In this document: one piece after another, positions 6,030-13,857 of the stretch
Layout of the letters: every line of letters starts with the position of its first letter
Position numbering within the stretch: the stretch's first letter is position 1
Assembly: GCA_938021455.1 (NCBI GenBank)
Contig: CALIGP010000436.1
Location: forward strand, 1-14,904
Length of the DNA: 14,904 nucleotides
Source of the DNA: an uncultured Lewinella sp.
GTDB taxonomy: Bacteria; Bacteroidota; Bacteroidia; Chitinophagales; Saprospiraceae
Reading direction: 5' to 3'
Made by a program: the position numbers and the translations under genes
Notes under the pieces: model-generated
Seen by the model: the letters and a program-made list of their open reading frames with translations, nothing else
The model's database searches: none
Told to the model about the DNA's origin: nothing

Positions 6030-7472
6030 ATGCGGAAGGAATACCAAAAGTATGCTTTCTACCTACTGGTAGTTGTTGGTCTCAGCCTATGGTTTATTAA
6101 CTGGTGGGCGGGCCGCCCACTCTTCATTGATGAGGCCAACGTCGCCCGCAATTTGTATGACCGTTCCTTCGCGGGGCTGTTCAGCCCAATGGATCATCAG
6201 CAATACGCTGCACCGCTTTATCTGATAATGGCAAAAGCCTGCGGAGAGCTGTGGGGCTATCATGAGCTGGCGCTCCGCCTTCCGGCAATGCTGGGTGGTT
6301 GTCTGGCGGTCCTTGGCCTATGGCTGGCTGGGCGAACACTGAAGCTGGGCTGGTGGACGCTAATAGCCTTGGCGCTTCTATTCGTCAACCCTTACGTCCT
6401 TCGCTACGTAGGAGAAATTAAGCCTTATGCCCTTGATCTCGGACTAGCCTCGCTCATCATCGCCTTTGCGCTAAAGAATCCGCAGCCGAACAGGAAGTGG
6501 TTGGTCCTTGGTTTGTTAGCTCCCTGGATTTCTTTTCCATCCGCCTTCGTTTTGGCAGCGGCGGGGATTAGTTCTTTCCTTAGGATACTGATCCAACCGT
6601 CTGTTGACCAACCTGACATCAGTCAAAGTGCCAGAACGTCCATACTAAAGTGGTTGGGACTGGCAGTAGTCTGGCTACTCTCCTTTGCGGCATTGTACAG
6701 TATGGTGATTCAAGAATCCATCGGCAACCAATATCTGCACCAATATCATGGTCGCTATTTTTTTCCGTCTCTCAGTGGAGAAGCTGACTTTTTCAAAGCC
6801 CTTAAACTACTTTATTCACTACCCAAACTCGCCTTTGGTTTTACGAGTGTGGCCATTGTTGCTGGTACTTTCCTGGCAGGCTTAGGCCTGGCTAAAAAGT
6901 ATAGCGATCAAAAGTTATTACTTTTTCTGCCGGTCATCATCGTTCTTATCGCCTCTTACTTCACCCTGTACAGTCTCATTCCGCGCTTACTCCTCTTTAC
7001 CCTTCCTGGCTGGTGGCTGTTGGCAGCCATTGGCAGTAAAGAACTTTGGGAAGACGCCAGTAATAAACTATTAGTAAAATATGGCCTGCCGCTTATTTGG
7101 GTCTTCGTACTGGGGTCAACTAATGTAGTTCGTCACTTTCTGCAGCCGATGACCTTTTCTGATTCGCGGGACTTAGTTACGCAGGTAGCAGACGGCTATC
7201 AGCCCGTCATCCACCGAAGTGTACTACCTGCCTGGGATTACTACCGGCGTATTCATCCGGCATTTAAGGATAAACTTGAAGGGCAGCCGCCCGCAATGGA
7301 GATTAAACAACAATCCTTTCCAGGCAGATTTGTGCTGTTGTACACCGTCTTAACGCAGCAAAGCATCAAAGATGGCTTGGAGGTAGACATAAAGTGGGCG
7401 ACGGAGCGCGGGTGCATGGTGAGGAAAGAGGCCATGTATCGGGCCGCTGCCGTATACTTGGATTGTGAATGA
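6030..7472 (+). CDS. ArnT/PMT-like (GT39/GT-C) integral membrane glycosyltransferase
   Basis: This 480-aa polytopic protein has around ten hydrophobic segments and the hallmark of GT-C enzymes: a first transmembrane helix (residues 10-25) followed by a periplasmic loop with an acidic pair, RPLFIDEANVARN (D34, E35). The region HHQ/YAAPLYLIMAK followed by LALRLPAMLGGCLAVLGLWLAGR matches the PMT_2-like core. Such enzymes take a sugar from a polyprenyl-phosphate donor on the outer face of the inner membrane and attach it to a protein, lipid A or glycan. The acceptor cannot be told from sequence. The C-terminal 100 residues are soluble. The ATG at 6030 is the only sensible start, directly after a promoter. 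The gene converges on the PfkB gene with 17 bp between stop codons and a small AGGAG/CTCCT hairpin there. Confidence 0.82.
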   Translation: MRKEYQKYAFYLLVVVGLSLWFINWWAGRPLFIDEANVARNLYDRSFAGLFSPMDHQQYAAPLYLIMAKACGELWGYHELALRLPAMLGGCLAVLGLWLAGRTLKLGWWTLIALALLFVNPYVLRYVGEIKPYALDLGLASLIIAFALKNPQPNRKWLVLGLLAPWISFPSAFVLAAAGISSFLRILIQPSVDQPDISQSARTSILKWLGLAVVWLLSFAALYSMVIQESIGNQYLHQYHGRYFFPSLSGEADFFKALKLLYSLPKLAFGFTSVAIVAGTFLAGLGLAKKYSDQKLLLFLPVIIVLIASYFTLYSLIPRLLLFTLPGWWLLAAIGSKELWEDASNKLLVKYGLPLIWVFVLGSTNVVRHFLQPMTFSDSRDLVTQVADGYQPVIHRSVLPAWDYYRRIHPAFKDKLEGQPPAMEIKQQSFPGRFVLLYTVLTQQSIKDGLEVDIKWATERGCMVRKEAMYRAAAVYLDCE

Positions 7473-7489
7473 CCAGAGGAGGCTTCTCC

Positions 7490-8416
7490 TTACTCTTCCA
7501 ACAAACGCTGAACGCTCAGTTTTTCCAGCACTGGCCCCACCCGGCTTAGCTTTAATTCCGCCATCGTACGCCCGGCTCTTGCGCAACACTCCCAGCCCAG
7601 TCCTTCGTTATAGGCAGCAAGGAAGCCAGACCAGAAGGCATCCCCCGCTCCCGTAGTATCCTTCACGTCCACTTCTCTGGCGGGGAGGTGGAAAGTTCCC
7701 TCGTCGTGCATCACAAATACGCCGTCCTCTCCCAGCGTTAGGCAGACGAGATGAGCCCCCAGGTCCTTAATTTTTTGTGCGGCGGAGTGATAATCAATCA
7801 CCATTTCACCGAAAAGTCGTTCGAAGTCTACTTCACTGACTTTCACTAAGGCGCCGAGGCCCGCTAATTCTGCCAGGGTTTTGCGGCCGAGTTCCACATT
7901 GTCCATCCAGATCTTGTCGGCATAGTTGAAGTCAGTGCTCAGACGGATGCCGCTGGCGGCAGCTTCCCGCATTGTTAGCAGGATACTCGTGCGGGCGGGA
8001 TCCTGGCTGAGGGCAAAAGCGGTAGTGTGCATTATTCTGGCGGCGGACAAGTCTAGCCCTTTGAGCTGTTCCAGGGTAATCTGGCGGTCCGCTAGCCGGT
8101 AGGGCTCGAAGTTGCTCACGGCCCGGGACTTGGTGACGAGGATAAGTGTTGTCGGGTCTTCATGGCGGGCGACGGCAGAAGTATCTACACCAGATTCTTG
8201 TACGGCGTGGAGCAGCAAGCTCCCGGCATCGTCTTGCCCAACGGTGGCGACCAGGCTTACGGGCTGGCCCAGCCGGGCCAGGTTCATGGCCAGGTTAGCC
8301 GGGCTGCCTCCGGGCAGCCGTTGGTAACGGTCTGCCGAGCGAAAATCGTCGGTATATTCAGTGCTGATCAGGTCAATGAGGAGTTCACCTACGCAAATGA
8401 TTTCTGAGGGGGGCAT
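7490..8416 (-). CDS. PfkB-family sugar kinase, fructokinase-like
   Basis: This 308-aa protein is a full-length ribokinase-fold (PfkB) kinase. It begins IICVGELLIDLIS and has the substrate-side signature GGSPANLAMNLARLG at 36-50 and the ATP/anion-hole signature DTTGAGDAFWSGFL at 253-266, with D259 as the expected catalytic base. TLGEDGVFV at 227-235 is the usual nucleotide-site strand. It phosphorylates a sugar with ATP in the cytosol; the N-terminal half resembles fructokinases, but substrate is not decided by motif. It is divergent from glpD across a 250-bp gap that holds a REP-like repeat. An imperfect -7 box (TAACTTTT at 8424-8431, minus) lies eight bases before the ATG, so its leader would also be very short. 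Confidence 0.9.
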   Translation of the reverse strand: MPPSEIICVGELLIDLISTEYTDDFRSADRYQRLPGGSPANLAMNLARLGQPVSLVATVGQDDAGSLLLHAVQESGVDTSAVARHEDPTTLILVTKSRAVSNFEPYRLADRQITLEQLKGLDLSAARIMHTTAFALSQDPARTSILLTMREAAASGIRLSTDFNYADKIWMDNVELGRKTLAELAGLGALVKVSEVDFERLFGEMVIDYHSAAQKIKDLGAHLVCLTLGEDGVFVMHDEGTFHLPAREVDVKDTTGAGDAFWSGFLAAYNEGLGWECCARAGRTMAELKLSRVGPVLEKLSVQRLLEE

Positions 8417-8455
8417 GTCGGAGAAAAGTTAGGGGGGCGAACTTACGGAATAGCT

Positions 8456-8572
8456 GGCGTACGCACCGCGCGCGTTGTTAAATTAGTAGCGCGGCTGGAA
8501 GCCGCTTTGGCCGGTCGCTGCTGGAAGCAGCGTACGCCGACAACCTCCCATTGCACCCGCGCGCCGTCGCCC
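8456..8572 (+). repeat. REP-like two-hairpin repeat, copy A
   Basis: An 83-bp core is bounded by GGCGTACGC (8456-8464) and its reverse complement GCGTACGCC (8530-8538). Inside are GTAG (8486-8489), hairpin 1 GCGGCT-GGA-AGCCGC (8491-8505), the spacer TTTGGCCGGTC, and hairpin 2 GCTGCT-GGA-AGCAGC (8517-8531). Similarity to copy B at 13925-14071, in opposite orientation, continues to about 8572. GTAG plus a short imperfect or perfect palindrome is the layout of REP sequences mobilised by RAYT (Y1) transposases; no such gene is present here. The copy lies between pfkB and glpD, ending about 57 bases before the glpD -7 box. Confidence 0.75.
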
Positions 8573-8628
8573 CCTTTAAATCTATCCTCCGAAACATGGA
8601 GTAGCACAGAACAATTAGCTCGCCATTG

Positions 8629-8636
8629 TACTTTTG
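8629..8636 (+). promoter_or_regulatory. Bacteroidota -7 box of glpD
   Basis: TACTTTTG matches TAnnTTTG exactly, predicting initiation near 8640 and a leader of about 27 bases to ATG 8667. The box overlaps the upstream TTG (8634) that would otherwise extend the reading frame, which is the main reason to reject that start. No TTG stands at the usual -33 position. Confidence 0.58.
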
Positions 8637-8666
8637 TCTTTGTATTCAAAACAAAGACACTGCGGC

Positions 8667-10349
8667 ATGAAAGCTACCCCCAAAAGAAGCCAGAAACTAG
8701 AGAAATTGCGTAACCATCCGTTTGACCTCGTCGTCATTGGCGGTGGTATTACCGGTGCCGGCGTAGCGCTGGATGCGGCCAGCCGCGGACTCGACGTTCT
8801 GCTCATTGAGCGCAATGACTTTGCCTCCGGCACCAGCTCTAAATCCACCAAGTTGATTCACGGCGGATTACGGTACCTGAAGAACCTGGAGATTGGTCTT
8901 GTTCGCGAAGTCGGGCAGGAGCGCGCCGTGGTACACGAGATTGCTCCCCACCTTGTCCGCCCCGAGAAGATGTTACTCCCCCTGATTGAAGGCGGGTCAT
9001 TGGGCAAAATGACGACCAGCATGGCCCTTTGGGTCTACGATTTTCTGGCCGACGTTGAAGGCGACGATAAGCGGGTCATGCTGACCAAAGAAGAAACCGT
9101 TGATTACGAACCGCTGGTGCGCACGGACATTCTCAAGGGCGGTGGCTTCTACGCCGAATACCGGACCGATGATGCCCGTCTGACCATCGAAAACATCAAG
9201 ACCGCCGAGAAGCACGGCGCGACTGCCCTCAACTACGTAGAGGCGACCGAATTTGTCTATGATGACGACGGGCAAATAACCGCCGTTACCTGCCACGACC
9301 GCTTCAGCGGCGAGCACATCACCGTAAAAACGGGTCACGTCATCAGCTCCACCGGCCCCTGGGTCGACGAACTCCGGACGGTCGACAAAAGTATGACCGA
9401 CCGCCACGTTTTCCTTTCCAAAGGCGTACACATCGTTGTGTCCCGCGAGCGCTTACCCCTGAAGCACGCCGTCTACTTCGACGTGCCTGACGGGCGAATG
9501 TTCTTCGCTATCCCCCGCCTGCGTTGCACCTACATCGGCACGACGGACACCGCCTATAAGGGCGACCCCAACGCCATCCCGACCTACATCGAAGACGTTG
9601 AGTACATCCTGCACGGAGCCAACCTGATCTTCCCGACGGTCAATCTGAAGCTCGAAGACGTAGAGTCAAGCTGGGCGGGCGTACGGCCGCTGATCTACGA
9701 AGAGGGAAAGTCCGGCTCCGAGATGTCCCGCAAAGACGAAATTTTCGAGTCCGAATCCGGGCTACTCTCCATCGCTGGCGGCAAACTAACCGGCTACCGG
9801 AAGATGGCCGAACGAGTCGTTGACCGTGTCGGTAAGCAGATGGAAGAAGACGGAAAAAAGCTGAAGCAGACGACTACCAAAGAGATCGACCTGACCGGTG
9901 GCCCCTTCAAAGACTTTGCTGCCGTGCTGGCCTACGAAAAAGTGATTGCGGCTCAACTGGAAGAAGCCAGTCTTTCTCCTGACCGTGCTGCCTACCTGGT
10001 GAGCAACTACGGTAAACAATCTCCAGAGATTGTTCTGGCTTCCACCCTGCGAAGTGAAGGAACGGATGTCGGCCGACTGGCCGCCGCCGAAGCCGCCTGG
10101 TGCATTGAGCATGAGCTGGCCCTCTACCCCATCGATTGGGTCGAGCGGCGCAGCGGCCGCCTGTATTTTGATATGCCGAGCATTGAGCCCGTGCTCGAAG
10201 AAGTGCTGGCCGTCTTCGCCGAGGCCTACAGTTACACCGAAGAAGATATCAACAACGAACGCGAACGCGTACACAAAGCCATGAAATGGGTGAGTGAGTT
10301 TACGGCTGCGCCGGAGGGAGTGGTGGTGCCGGAGATCGTGGCGGGGTAA
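8667..10349 (+). CDS. glpD: FAD-dependent glycerol-3-phosphate dehydrogenase
   Basis: This 560-aa protein is a full-length GlpD/GlpA-type enzyme. It oxidises sn-glycerol 3-phosphate to dihydroxyacetone phosphate at the inner membrane and passes electrons to quinone, linking glycerol and lipid turnover with glycolysis. The FAD-binding Rossmann motif is VVIGGGITGAGVALDAASRG (about 22-41), followed by the family block SSKSTKLIHGGLRYLKN and the C-terminal DAO_C-type domain from about residue 390. The motif SIAGGKLTGYRKMAE before it is typical of the family. ATG 8667 is chosen over an in-frame TTG at 8634 that overlaps the promoter. No glpK or glpF is adjacent; a sugar kinase lies divergent and the transcript ends at a small terminator after several palindromes. 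Confidence 0.95.
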   Translation: MKATPKRSQKLEKLRNHPFDLVVIGGGITGAGVALDAASRGLDVLLIERNDFASGTSSKSTKLIHGGLRYLKNLEIGLVREVGQERAVVHEIAPHLVRPEKMLLPLIEGGSLGKMTTSMALWVYDFLADVEGDDKRVMLTKEETVDYEPLVRTDILKGGGFYAEYRTDDARLTIENIKTAEKHGATALNYVEATEFVYDDDGQITAVTCHDRFSGEHITVKTGHVISSTGPWVDELRTVDKSMTDRHVFLSKGVHIVVSRERLPLKHAVYFDVPDGRMFFAIPRLRCTYIGTTDTAYKGDPNAIPTYIEDVEYILHGANLIFPTVNLKLEDVESSWAGVRPLIYEEGKSGSEMSRKDEIFESESGLLSIAGGKLTGYRKMAERVVDRVGKQMEEDGKKLKQTTTKEIDLTGGPFKDFAAVLAYEKVIAAQLEEASLSPDRAAYLVSNYGKQSPEIVLASTLRSEGTDVGRLAAAEAAWCIEHELALYPIDWVERRSGRLYFDMPSIEPVLEEVLAVFAEAYSYTEEDINNERERVHKAMKWVSEFTAAPEGVVVPEIVAG

Positions 10350-10409
10350 AACCTCACCCCACCACCGGAAGGTAGCAGCGCAGCTCACCCCGACCCTGGA
10401 AAACCTCTC

Positions 10410-10462
10410 CCCAACCCCTCTCCGGAAAGCCTTGCCTCCGGCGCGGCGGAGAGGGGCTTGGG
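10410..10462. repeat. GC-rich inverted repeat downstream of glpD
   Basis: The arms CCCAACCCCTCTCCG (10410-10424) and CGGAGAGGGGCTTGGG (10447-10462) pair with one bulged base, and a smaller alternative stem CCGGA/TCCGG (10422-10426 with 10437-10441) lies inside. CCCCTCTCC...GGAGAGGGG palindromes of this kind recur between genes in many bacteria. Just upstream, AAAACCTCACCCC (10348-10360) resembles AAAACCTCTCCCC (10400-10412), so the site may have gained a repeat. Its role is unknown. Confidence 0.55.
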
Positions 10463-10480
10463 AAAACGCTGGGCGTTTTT
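10463..10480 (+). terminator. intrinsic terminator of glpD
   Basis: A 7-bp stem AAAACGC (10463-10469) with GCGTTTT (10473-10479) and a three-base TGG loop ends in a run of five T. It stands about 115 bases past the glpD stop, after the GC-rich inverted repeat. Confidence 0.6.
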
Positions 10481-10492
10481 CGCAGGAAGAAT

Positions 10493-10585
10493 AGCTCGAA
10501 GAGCTTTGTAACGCAGCACCGACTTCAGTCGGCAACTGCAACCTCTCTTGGTCGGCCATCCCTACCATAGACGCCCTTCCAGGGC
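10493..10585 (-). repeat. cluster of three short palindromes
   Basis: Three small hairpins follow one another: AGCTC-GAA-GAGCT (10493-10505), CCGACT-TC-AGTCGG (10519-10532) and GCCCT-TCC-AGGGC (10573-10585). On the minus strand the second and third read CT-GA-AG and CT-GGA-AG at the tip, the same tip used by the hairpins of the REP-like copies A and B. The cluster ends four bases from the stop codon of the M74-like peptidase gene, whose transcript would run into it. Confidence 0.5.
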
Positions 10586-10589
10586 TAGG

Positions 10590-11303
10590 TCAGTTGGCGA
10601 ATTTGAAATCCACGTGATAGTGATCGTCATGCAGATCGTCCACTAGATTGGGCAAAGACTTAGCGAAGTAAACACCACGGGCCCGCAGTTGCTGCCCACT
10701 TTTAGTTGCGTAAAAGTCATCCTTGAGGTTGATCTTGAGGATGACTTTTTTTATGCGCAAACCATTCTTTCGGGCCGCATCATCGAGCGCGAGAATATGC
10801 TTGCCCATGGTTTCAAAATCGATGGTTACCTTTTCACTCCACCGTCCTTTTTCGTCGAAGGAGAGCAGGTAATGCCAGACGCCTAGCCGGTCCAGCCAGC
10901 GGTATTGTTGCCCGTTCTTGATCTTGGGCACCATAAAATCCACCGACATTCCGATCTGATGCGTACGGTGCGGCCAAAGCCGCCCACCACCGCAACGGGC
11001 GCTTTCCATGATCCGGAACTGAGTGCCGGGGCAACTCGTCTCACAGGCGGCATACGCATCCACCACCGTTTGATGGACTTTCTGATGGGCGTAGCCCCGA
11101 TCCAGAATGAAGTAACTCAGCGGGCTGAAGTACCGGAAGTTATCCCCTGACCACGGAAGCAGCCAGCCGTTTTCCAGCGTTCCGTTGGAGACGGAACCTT
11201 TGGCGATGCTATTACCCTCATTTTGGTGCAATAGTTCCGGAAGGGATAATACAAGGAGAAGTACGGCTAGAAGTGCCAGGACTATCTTTTTACGTTTGCT
11301 CAT
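10590..11303 (-). CDS. M74 (MepA)-like murein endopeptidase, membrane-anchored
   Basis: This 237-aa protein has an N-terminal hydrophobic segment (residues 7-24) acting as signal or anchor, then a LAS-type zinc peptidase core. The zinc motifs are H115-x6-D122 (HQIGMSVD) and H228-Y-H230 in HDDHYHVDF. These match the H...D...HxH arrangement of penicillin-insensitive murein endopeptidases, which cut D-Ala-meso-Dap cross-links in the periplasm. Three cysteines (C87, C91, C104) lie near the metal site, which is not general in the family. It is shorter than E. coli MepA (about 274 aa). It is the last of four same-strand genes, 24 bp after the P-loop kinase. The zinc-peptidase fold is well supported, exact bond specificity is inferred. 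Confidence 0.82.
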   Translation of the reverse strand: MSKRKKIVLALLAVLLLVLSLPELLHQNEGNSIAKGSVSNGTLENGWLLPWSGDNFRYFSPLSYFILDRGYAHQKVHQTVVDAYAACETSCPGTQFRIMESARCGGGRLWPHRTHQIGMSVDFMVPKIKNGQQYRWLDRLGVWHYLLSFDEKGRWSEKVTIDFETMGKHILALDDAARKNGLRIKKVILKINLKDDFYATKSGQQLRARGVYFAKSLPNLVDDLHDDHYHVDFKFAN

Positions 11304-11327
11304 GGAAGGGTTTTAGGGCTCTATCCC

Positions 11328-11900
11328 TTAAACGCCCACCGGAAACCCATAGTGCCCCATCACTAAATCAGCTACTTCATCAGCAGACAGCGATTCATTA
11401 TTGAGCTTAAATATTTTACGCTCCGGCATCTCCCCTTCTAGTGTATTCAGCCGGTAGACTTTGTCGTCATGTTTAAGAAAACCAGCAGATTTCTTCACAT
11501 CCCGCTTAGATGCTTTCTCCGCCAAACGATCAGGTAATCCATTTCTCTCTAAGCGGATTTCCTGGCTGGCTTCCAGCTCTACGTAGTGGATCTTAGCCCC
11601 CTGATCCGTAAAGATTTTCACGATCCGATCTACGTAAGCATCTTCCTCCGGCAAGCCCATCGCCCAGCAAAAAGTAAAGATGAAGCCGGATAAATCACTT
11701 TCCGCTACGGTCTCAAAAACGCCGAAACGGACCAGGCTGTCGATCTTCCGAAAAGGATCCGTGCCGAAGTCGAAGAAGCGATTGGCCAGCTCCAGGGAGA
11801 CATGATTGTGCATCAGCTTGTAGCCCGTTTTAGCGGCGAGGGCTTTGCCGACGGTCATTTTGCCGACGGCGGGAGGTCCGAAGATGAGGATGAAGTTCAT
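11328..11900 (-). CDS. P-loop nucleotide-binding kinase-like protein
   Basis: This 190-aa protein is a small AAA/shikimate-kinase-like P-loop protein. The Walker A is GPPAVGKMT (8-16), with Met15 at the usual Ser/Thr place and Thr16 next. Further blocks are YKLMHNHVSLELANRFFDFGT, FIFTFCWAMGLPEEDAYVDRIVKIF, HYVELEASQEIRLERN (Walker B-like strand then an Arg-rich lid) and a conserved R-L-N near residue 143 (YRLNTLE). I have seen this GPPAVGKMTVG family in many bacteria without known substrate, so kinase activity is inferred from fold only. A frame extends 12 codons upstream to 11936, but ATG 11900 places the P-loop at the normal distance. It starts 42 bp after the preceding gene's stop. Confidence 0.72.
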   Translation of the reverse strand: MNFILIFGPPAVGKMTVGKALAAKTGYKLMHNHVSLELANRFFDFGTDPFRKIDSLVRFGVFETVAESDLSGFIFTFCWAMGLPEEDAYVDRIVKIFTDQGAKIHYVELEASQEIRLERNGLPDRLAEKASKRDVKKSAGFLKHDDKVYRLNTLEGEMPERKIFKLNNESLSADEVADLVMGHYGFPVGV

Positions 11901-11942
11901 GTACGTAAAGGTCGGGAAGTACGGTTGGAGTTGCATCAGTCA

Positions 11943-12674
11943 CTATAAGCCCGGAGCGAAGTATCCTTGATAAGACTCCGTGAAGGTGGTTATCATACAA
12001 TCAAACGATAAACCGAGTAGCCCCCCGATTAAGCTAACCAGCACTAAAACACCGATCGCAGCGCAGGCAAGCAAGCTCAAATATTGTAACCCGTGAAGCT
12101 CAAATATTTGTGCCCAGAAAGGAGATAAGCTATTGGTGGAAGCCTCTTCCTCCGCAAACATGCTTGGATCATCCAAAATCTCCGGACTGCCATATTTCAC
12201 ACCAGCCAAGGAAGATTGAATGAGATTTCTACTGCTTTTATAACTCTTATGCAAAGCCAACAGGAATAAACTCGTGATGGGTAGGTTAGTGATCAATCCT
12301 GCTCCATTCGCAATATGGATACCGGTTAGTAATGCCAATCCAGCACCTAACAGTAGAAAAACATCGAACCCGAACCTCTTCATGGGCCGGCTAAGATTGG
12401 TCGGAGCCGCTTCGTTGTAAAAATAAATTAACACACAAAGTAGTATCAAAACGAGCAATAGCAGACTGCAGGGATAAGAAAAAGTACTTGATGTTTGGAT
12501 GCCTTCATTCACCATAATGAAGAACATACAAGGAAGAATAATCAGTGCGAACACATCACCAATAACCCGAAGAAATGAAGAAAGTCGATCCTCTCCCCGA
12601 ACCGCATACAACAGAACACGGATTGTGGGAAGGAGAATACCGAAGGCGAGAACAAGAAGAAAGAGTAAAATCAA
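11943..12674 (-). CDS. six-segment membrane protein, paralogue of the upstream DUF6688-type protein without its C-terminal domain
   Basis: I recognise no named family. The 243-aa protein has six likely transmembrane segments (about 1-23, 38-56, 68-87, 102-124, 128-141, 198-220) and a soluble acidic loop (about 160-185) between the fifth and sixth. The start is TTG 12674: no ATG exists between it and an in-frame stop six codons upstream, and it lies two bases after the stop of the previous gene, so coupled translation is likely. Its tail DCMITTFTESYQGYF aligns with DSLILAFTQTYCHGL of the upstream protein just after the same sixth segment, and the segment spacing is similar. The two are probably a duplicated pair, this one lacking the soluble domain. 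Function is unknown. Confidence 0.72.
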   Translation of the reverse strand: MILLFLLVLAFGILLPTIRVLLYAVRGEDRLSSFLRVIGDVFALIILPCMFFIMVNEGIQTSSTFSYPCSLLLLVLILLCVLIYFYNEAAPTNLSRPMKRFGFDVFLLLGAGLALLTGIHIANGAGLITNLPITSLFLLALHKSYKSSRNLIQSSLAGVKYGSPEILDDPSMFAEEEASTNSLSPFWAQIFELHGLQYLSLLACAAIGVLVLVSLIGGLLGLSFDCMITTFTESYQGYFAPGL

Positions 12675-12676
12675 AA

Positions 12677-13843
12677 CTATTGAGTTTCAGTATACTGCCG
12701 AGCAATCCGGTCTTCCGGCCGCCGGTCAAAGGTGTACAATACGATGCGGAAGCACCAATCGGCGGGCTTCATCAGTAGGTAAATCAGATCGCAGAGGTAT
12801 TTATTTTCGTAGGGTGTGTAGTCTTTATGGATGAAGTCCCCTACCCTGTCGTAGTTACGGCGGATAAGCCGGTGAGCCTTCGGGAAGCGGTCCTCAATTA
12901 GTTCCTCGAAGGCGTTGGCGACCAGTAGTTGGCGGTTACAAATGATCCGGTGGCCATGGCGTTTACCCATCCGGATGGGCTTGACGATGCTGCGGTGGCC
13001 GCCGGCGGCAACGGAACAGAGATAGTGGTCTGTGCCAGCGGGAGAGTTACAGCCGTACTGTTCCCCTAATTCAGAAAGGCCATGACAGTAGGTTTGGGTA
13101 AAAGCCAGTATCAGGGAGTCTGGCCGTTGGCCGAAGAGTAATAGTGCTGTCTGAAGACAGATTACGACGGGCAGCGCCAGCACGGTCAGGACCGGCGTTT
13201 TGAGCAGTAGCGGCCGGGCCATTAGCTGATACACGATGTCGTCCCAACCGTGTTGGTAGGCCAGCGGTTGGTCGGATCGTTCTACATCTCCGACCATTAC
13301 TTCCGTACGGGGAGGAAAGCGTTCGTCCATAAAGCGCTGATGGGAACGATAGAGCTCCATGATGAAGAGTATTATGATCGGGATGCAGCCAAAAACACCC
13401 AGTAGCGGCTTCAGATCATTCCCCCCAAAGTATTGGTAGAAGATCACCCCGCAAAGAATCGTACCAGCCAGCATACCAATGTTCGTCATCGCTTCTGGAA
13501 TCGGGGGCAGGCTATGCTCACGGTTCTTTGAAAAATAGTAAGCCGTAACGGTCAGAAAATAGAGGATAAATACGCTTAGCAGGTGGTCTCTCGCAAAGGT
13601 CAACACGTTGCCCATTGCACAGCACTCAGTCTGATCTCCTGATACATTGGCAGCGAAAGCAACTAGTGGAAAGGCGACCATCAACACAAAATCAACGAAG
13701 GGAGCCAGGTTCTTTGAGTTGGTATCCTTTCCGGTAATAAGAAAGCCAAGGAAACGAATGAGCACATACAGCTGAGCGGACAGGAACCCGGCGATTAGCA
13801 GAACCACAATTAATAACATGCAAAAAATAATTAGGGCGGTCAC
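12677..13843 (-). CDS. membrane protein with DUF6688-type C-terminal domain
   Basis: This 388-aa protein has six hydrophobic segments (about 4-34, 50-65, 90-104, 120-138, 147-163, 216-238) and then a soluble domain of about 130 residues. That domain has a striking conserved-looking core: C265, TDHYLCSVAAGGHRSIVKP (272-289), RMGKRHGHRIICNRQLLVANAFEELIEDRFP and YLLMKPADW, ending with DRRPEDRIARQY. I match this to DUF6688 from memory. The Cys/His pattern could bind metal or be catalytic, but nothing is known to me. The start is GTG 13843, 11 bases from the predicted transcript start; ATG 13819 is an alternative. It leads a four-gene run with a strong promoter, so its partners may be the paralogue, the kinase and the peptidase. 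Confidence 0.75.
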   Translation of the reverse strand: MTALIIFCMLLIVVLLIAGFLSAQLYVLIRFLGFLITGKDTNSKNLAPFVDFVLMVAFPLVAFAANVSGDQTECCAMGNVLTFARDHLLSVFILYFLTVTAYYFSKNREHSLPPIPEAMTNIGMLAGTILCGVIFYQYFGGNDLKPLLGVFGCIPIIILFIMELYRSHQRFMDERFPPRTEVMVGDVERSDQPLAYQHGWDDIVYQLMARPLLLKTPVLTVLALPVVICLQTALLLFGQRPDSLILAFTQTYCHGLSELGEQYGCNSPAGTDHYLCSVAAGGHRSIVKPIRMGKRHGHRIICNRQLLVANAFEELIEDRFPKAHRLIRRNYDRVGDFIHKDYTPYENKYLCDLIYLLMKPADWCFRIVLYTFDRRPEDRIARQYTETQ

Positions 13844-13857
13844 GACATCTATTTTGG

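Noticed and set aside
7477..7490. AGGAG-GCTT-CTCCT hairpin between the converging glycosyltransferase and PfkB genes
   Set aside because: Only five base pairs and no U-tract; termination here is not shown.
8634..8666. TTG start for glpD 11 codons upstream
   Set aside because: It lies inside the predicted -7 box, and the ATG at 8667 is adequate and closer to the FAD-binding motif.
9786..10568. 260-codon minus-strand frame across the glpD 3' half
   Set aside because: It is antisense to a full, well-recognised enzyme and ends in repeat sequence; it shows no domain.
11901..11936. 12-codon upstream extension of the P-loop kinase
   Set aside because: It is not typical of the family, whose members begin immediately before the P-loop strand (MNFILIFGPP).
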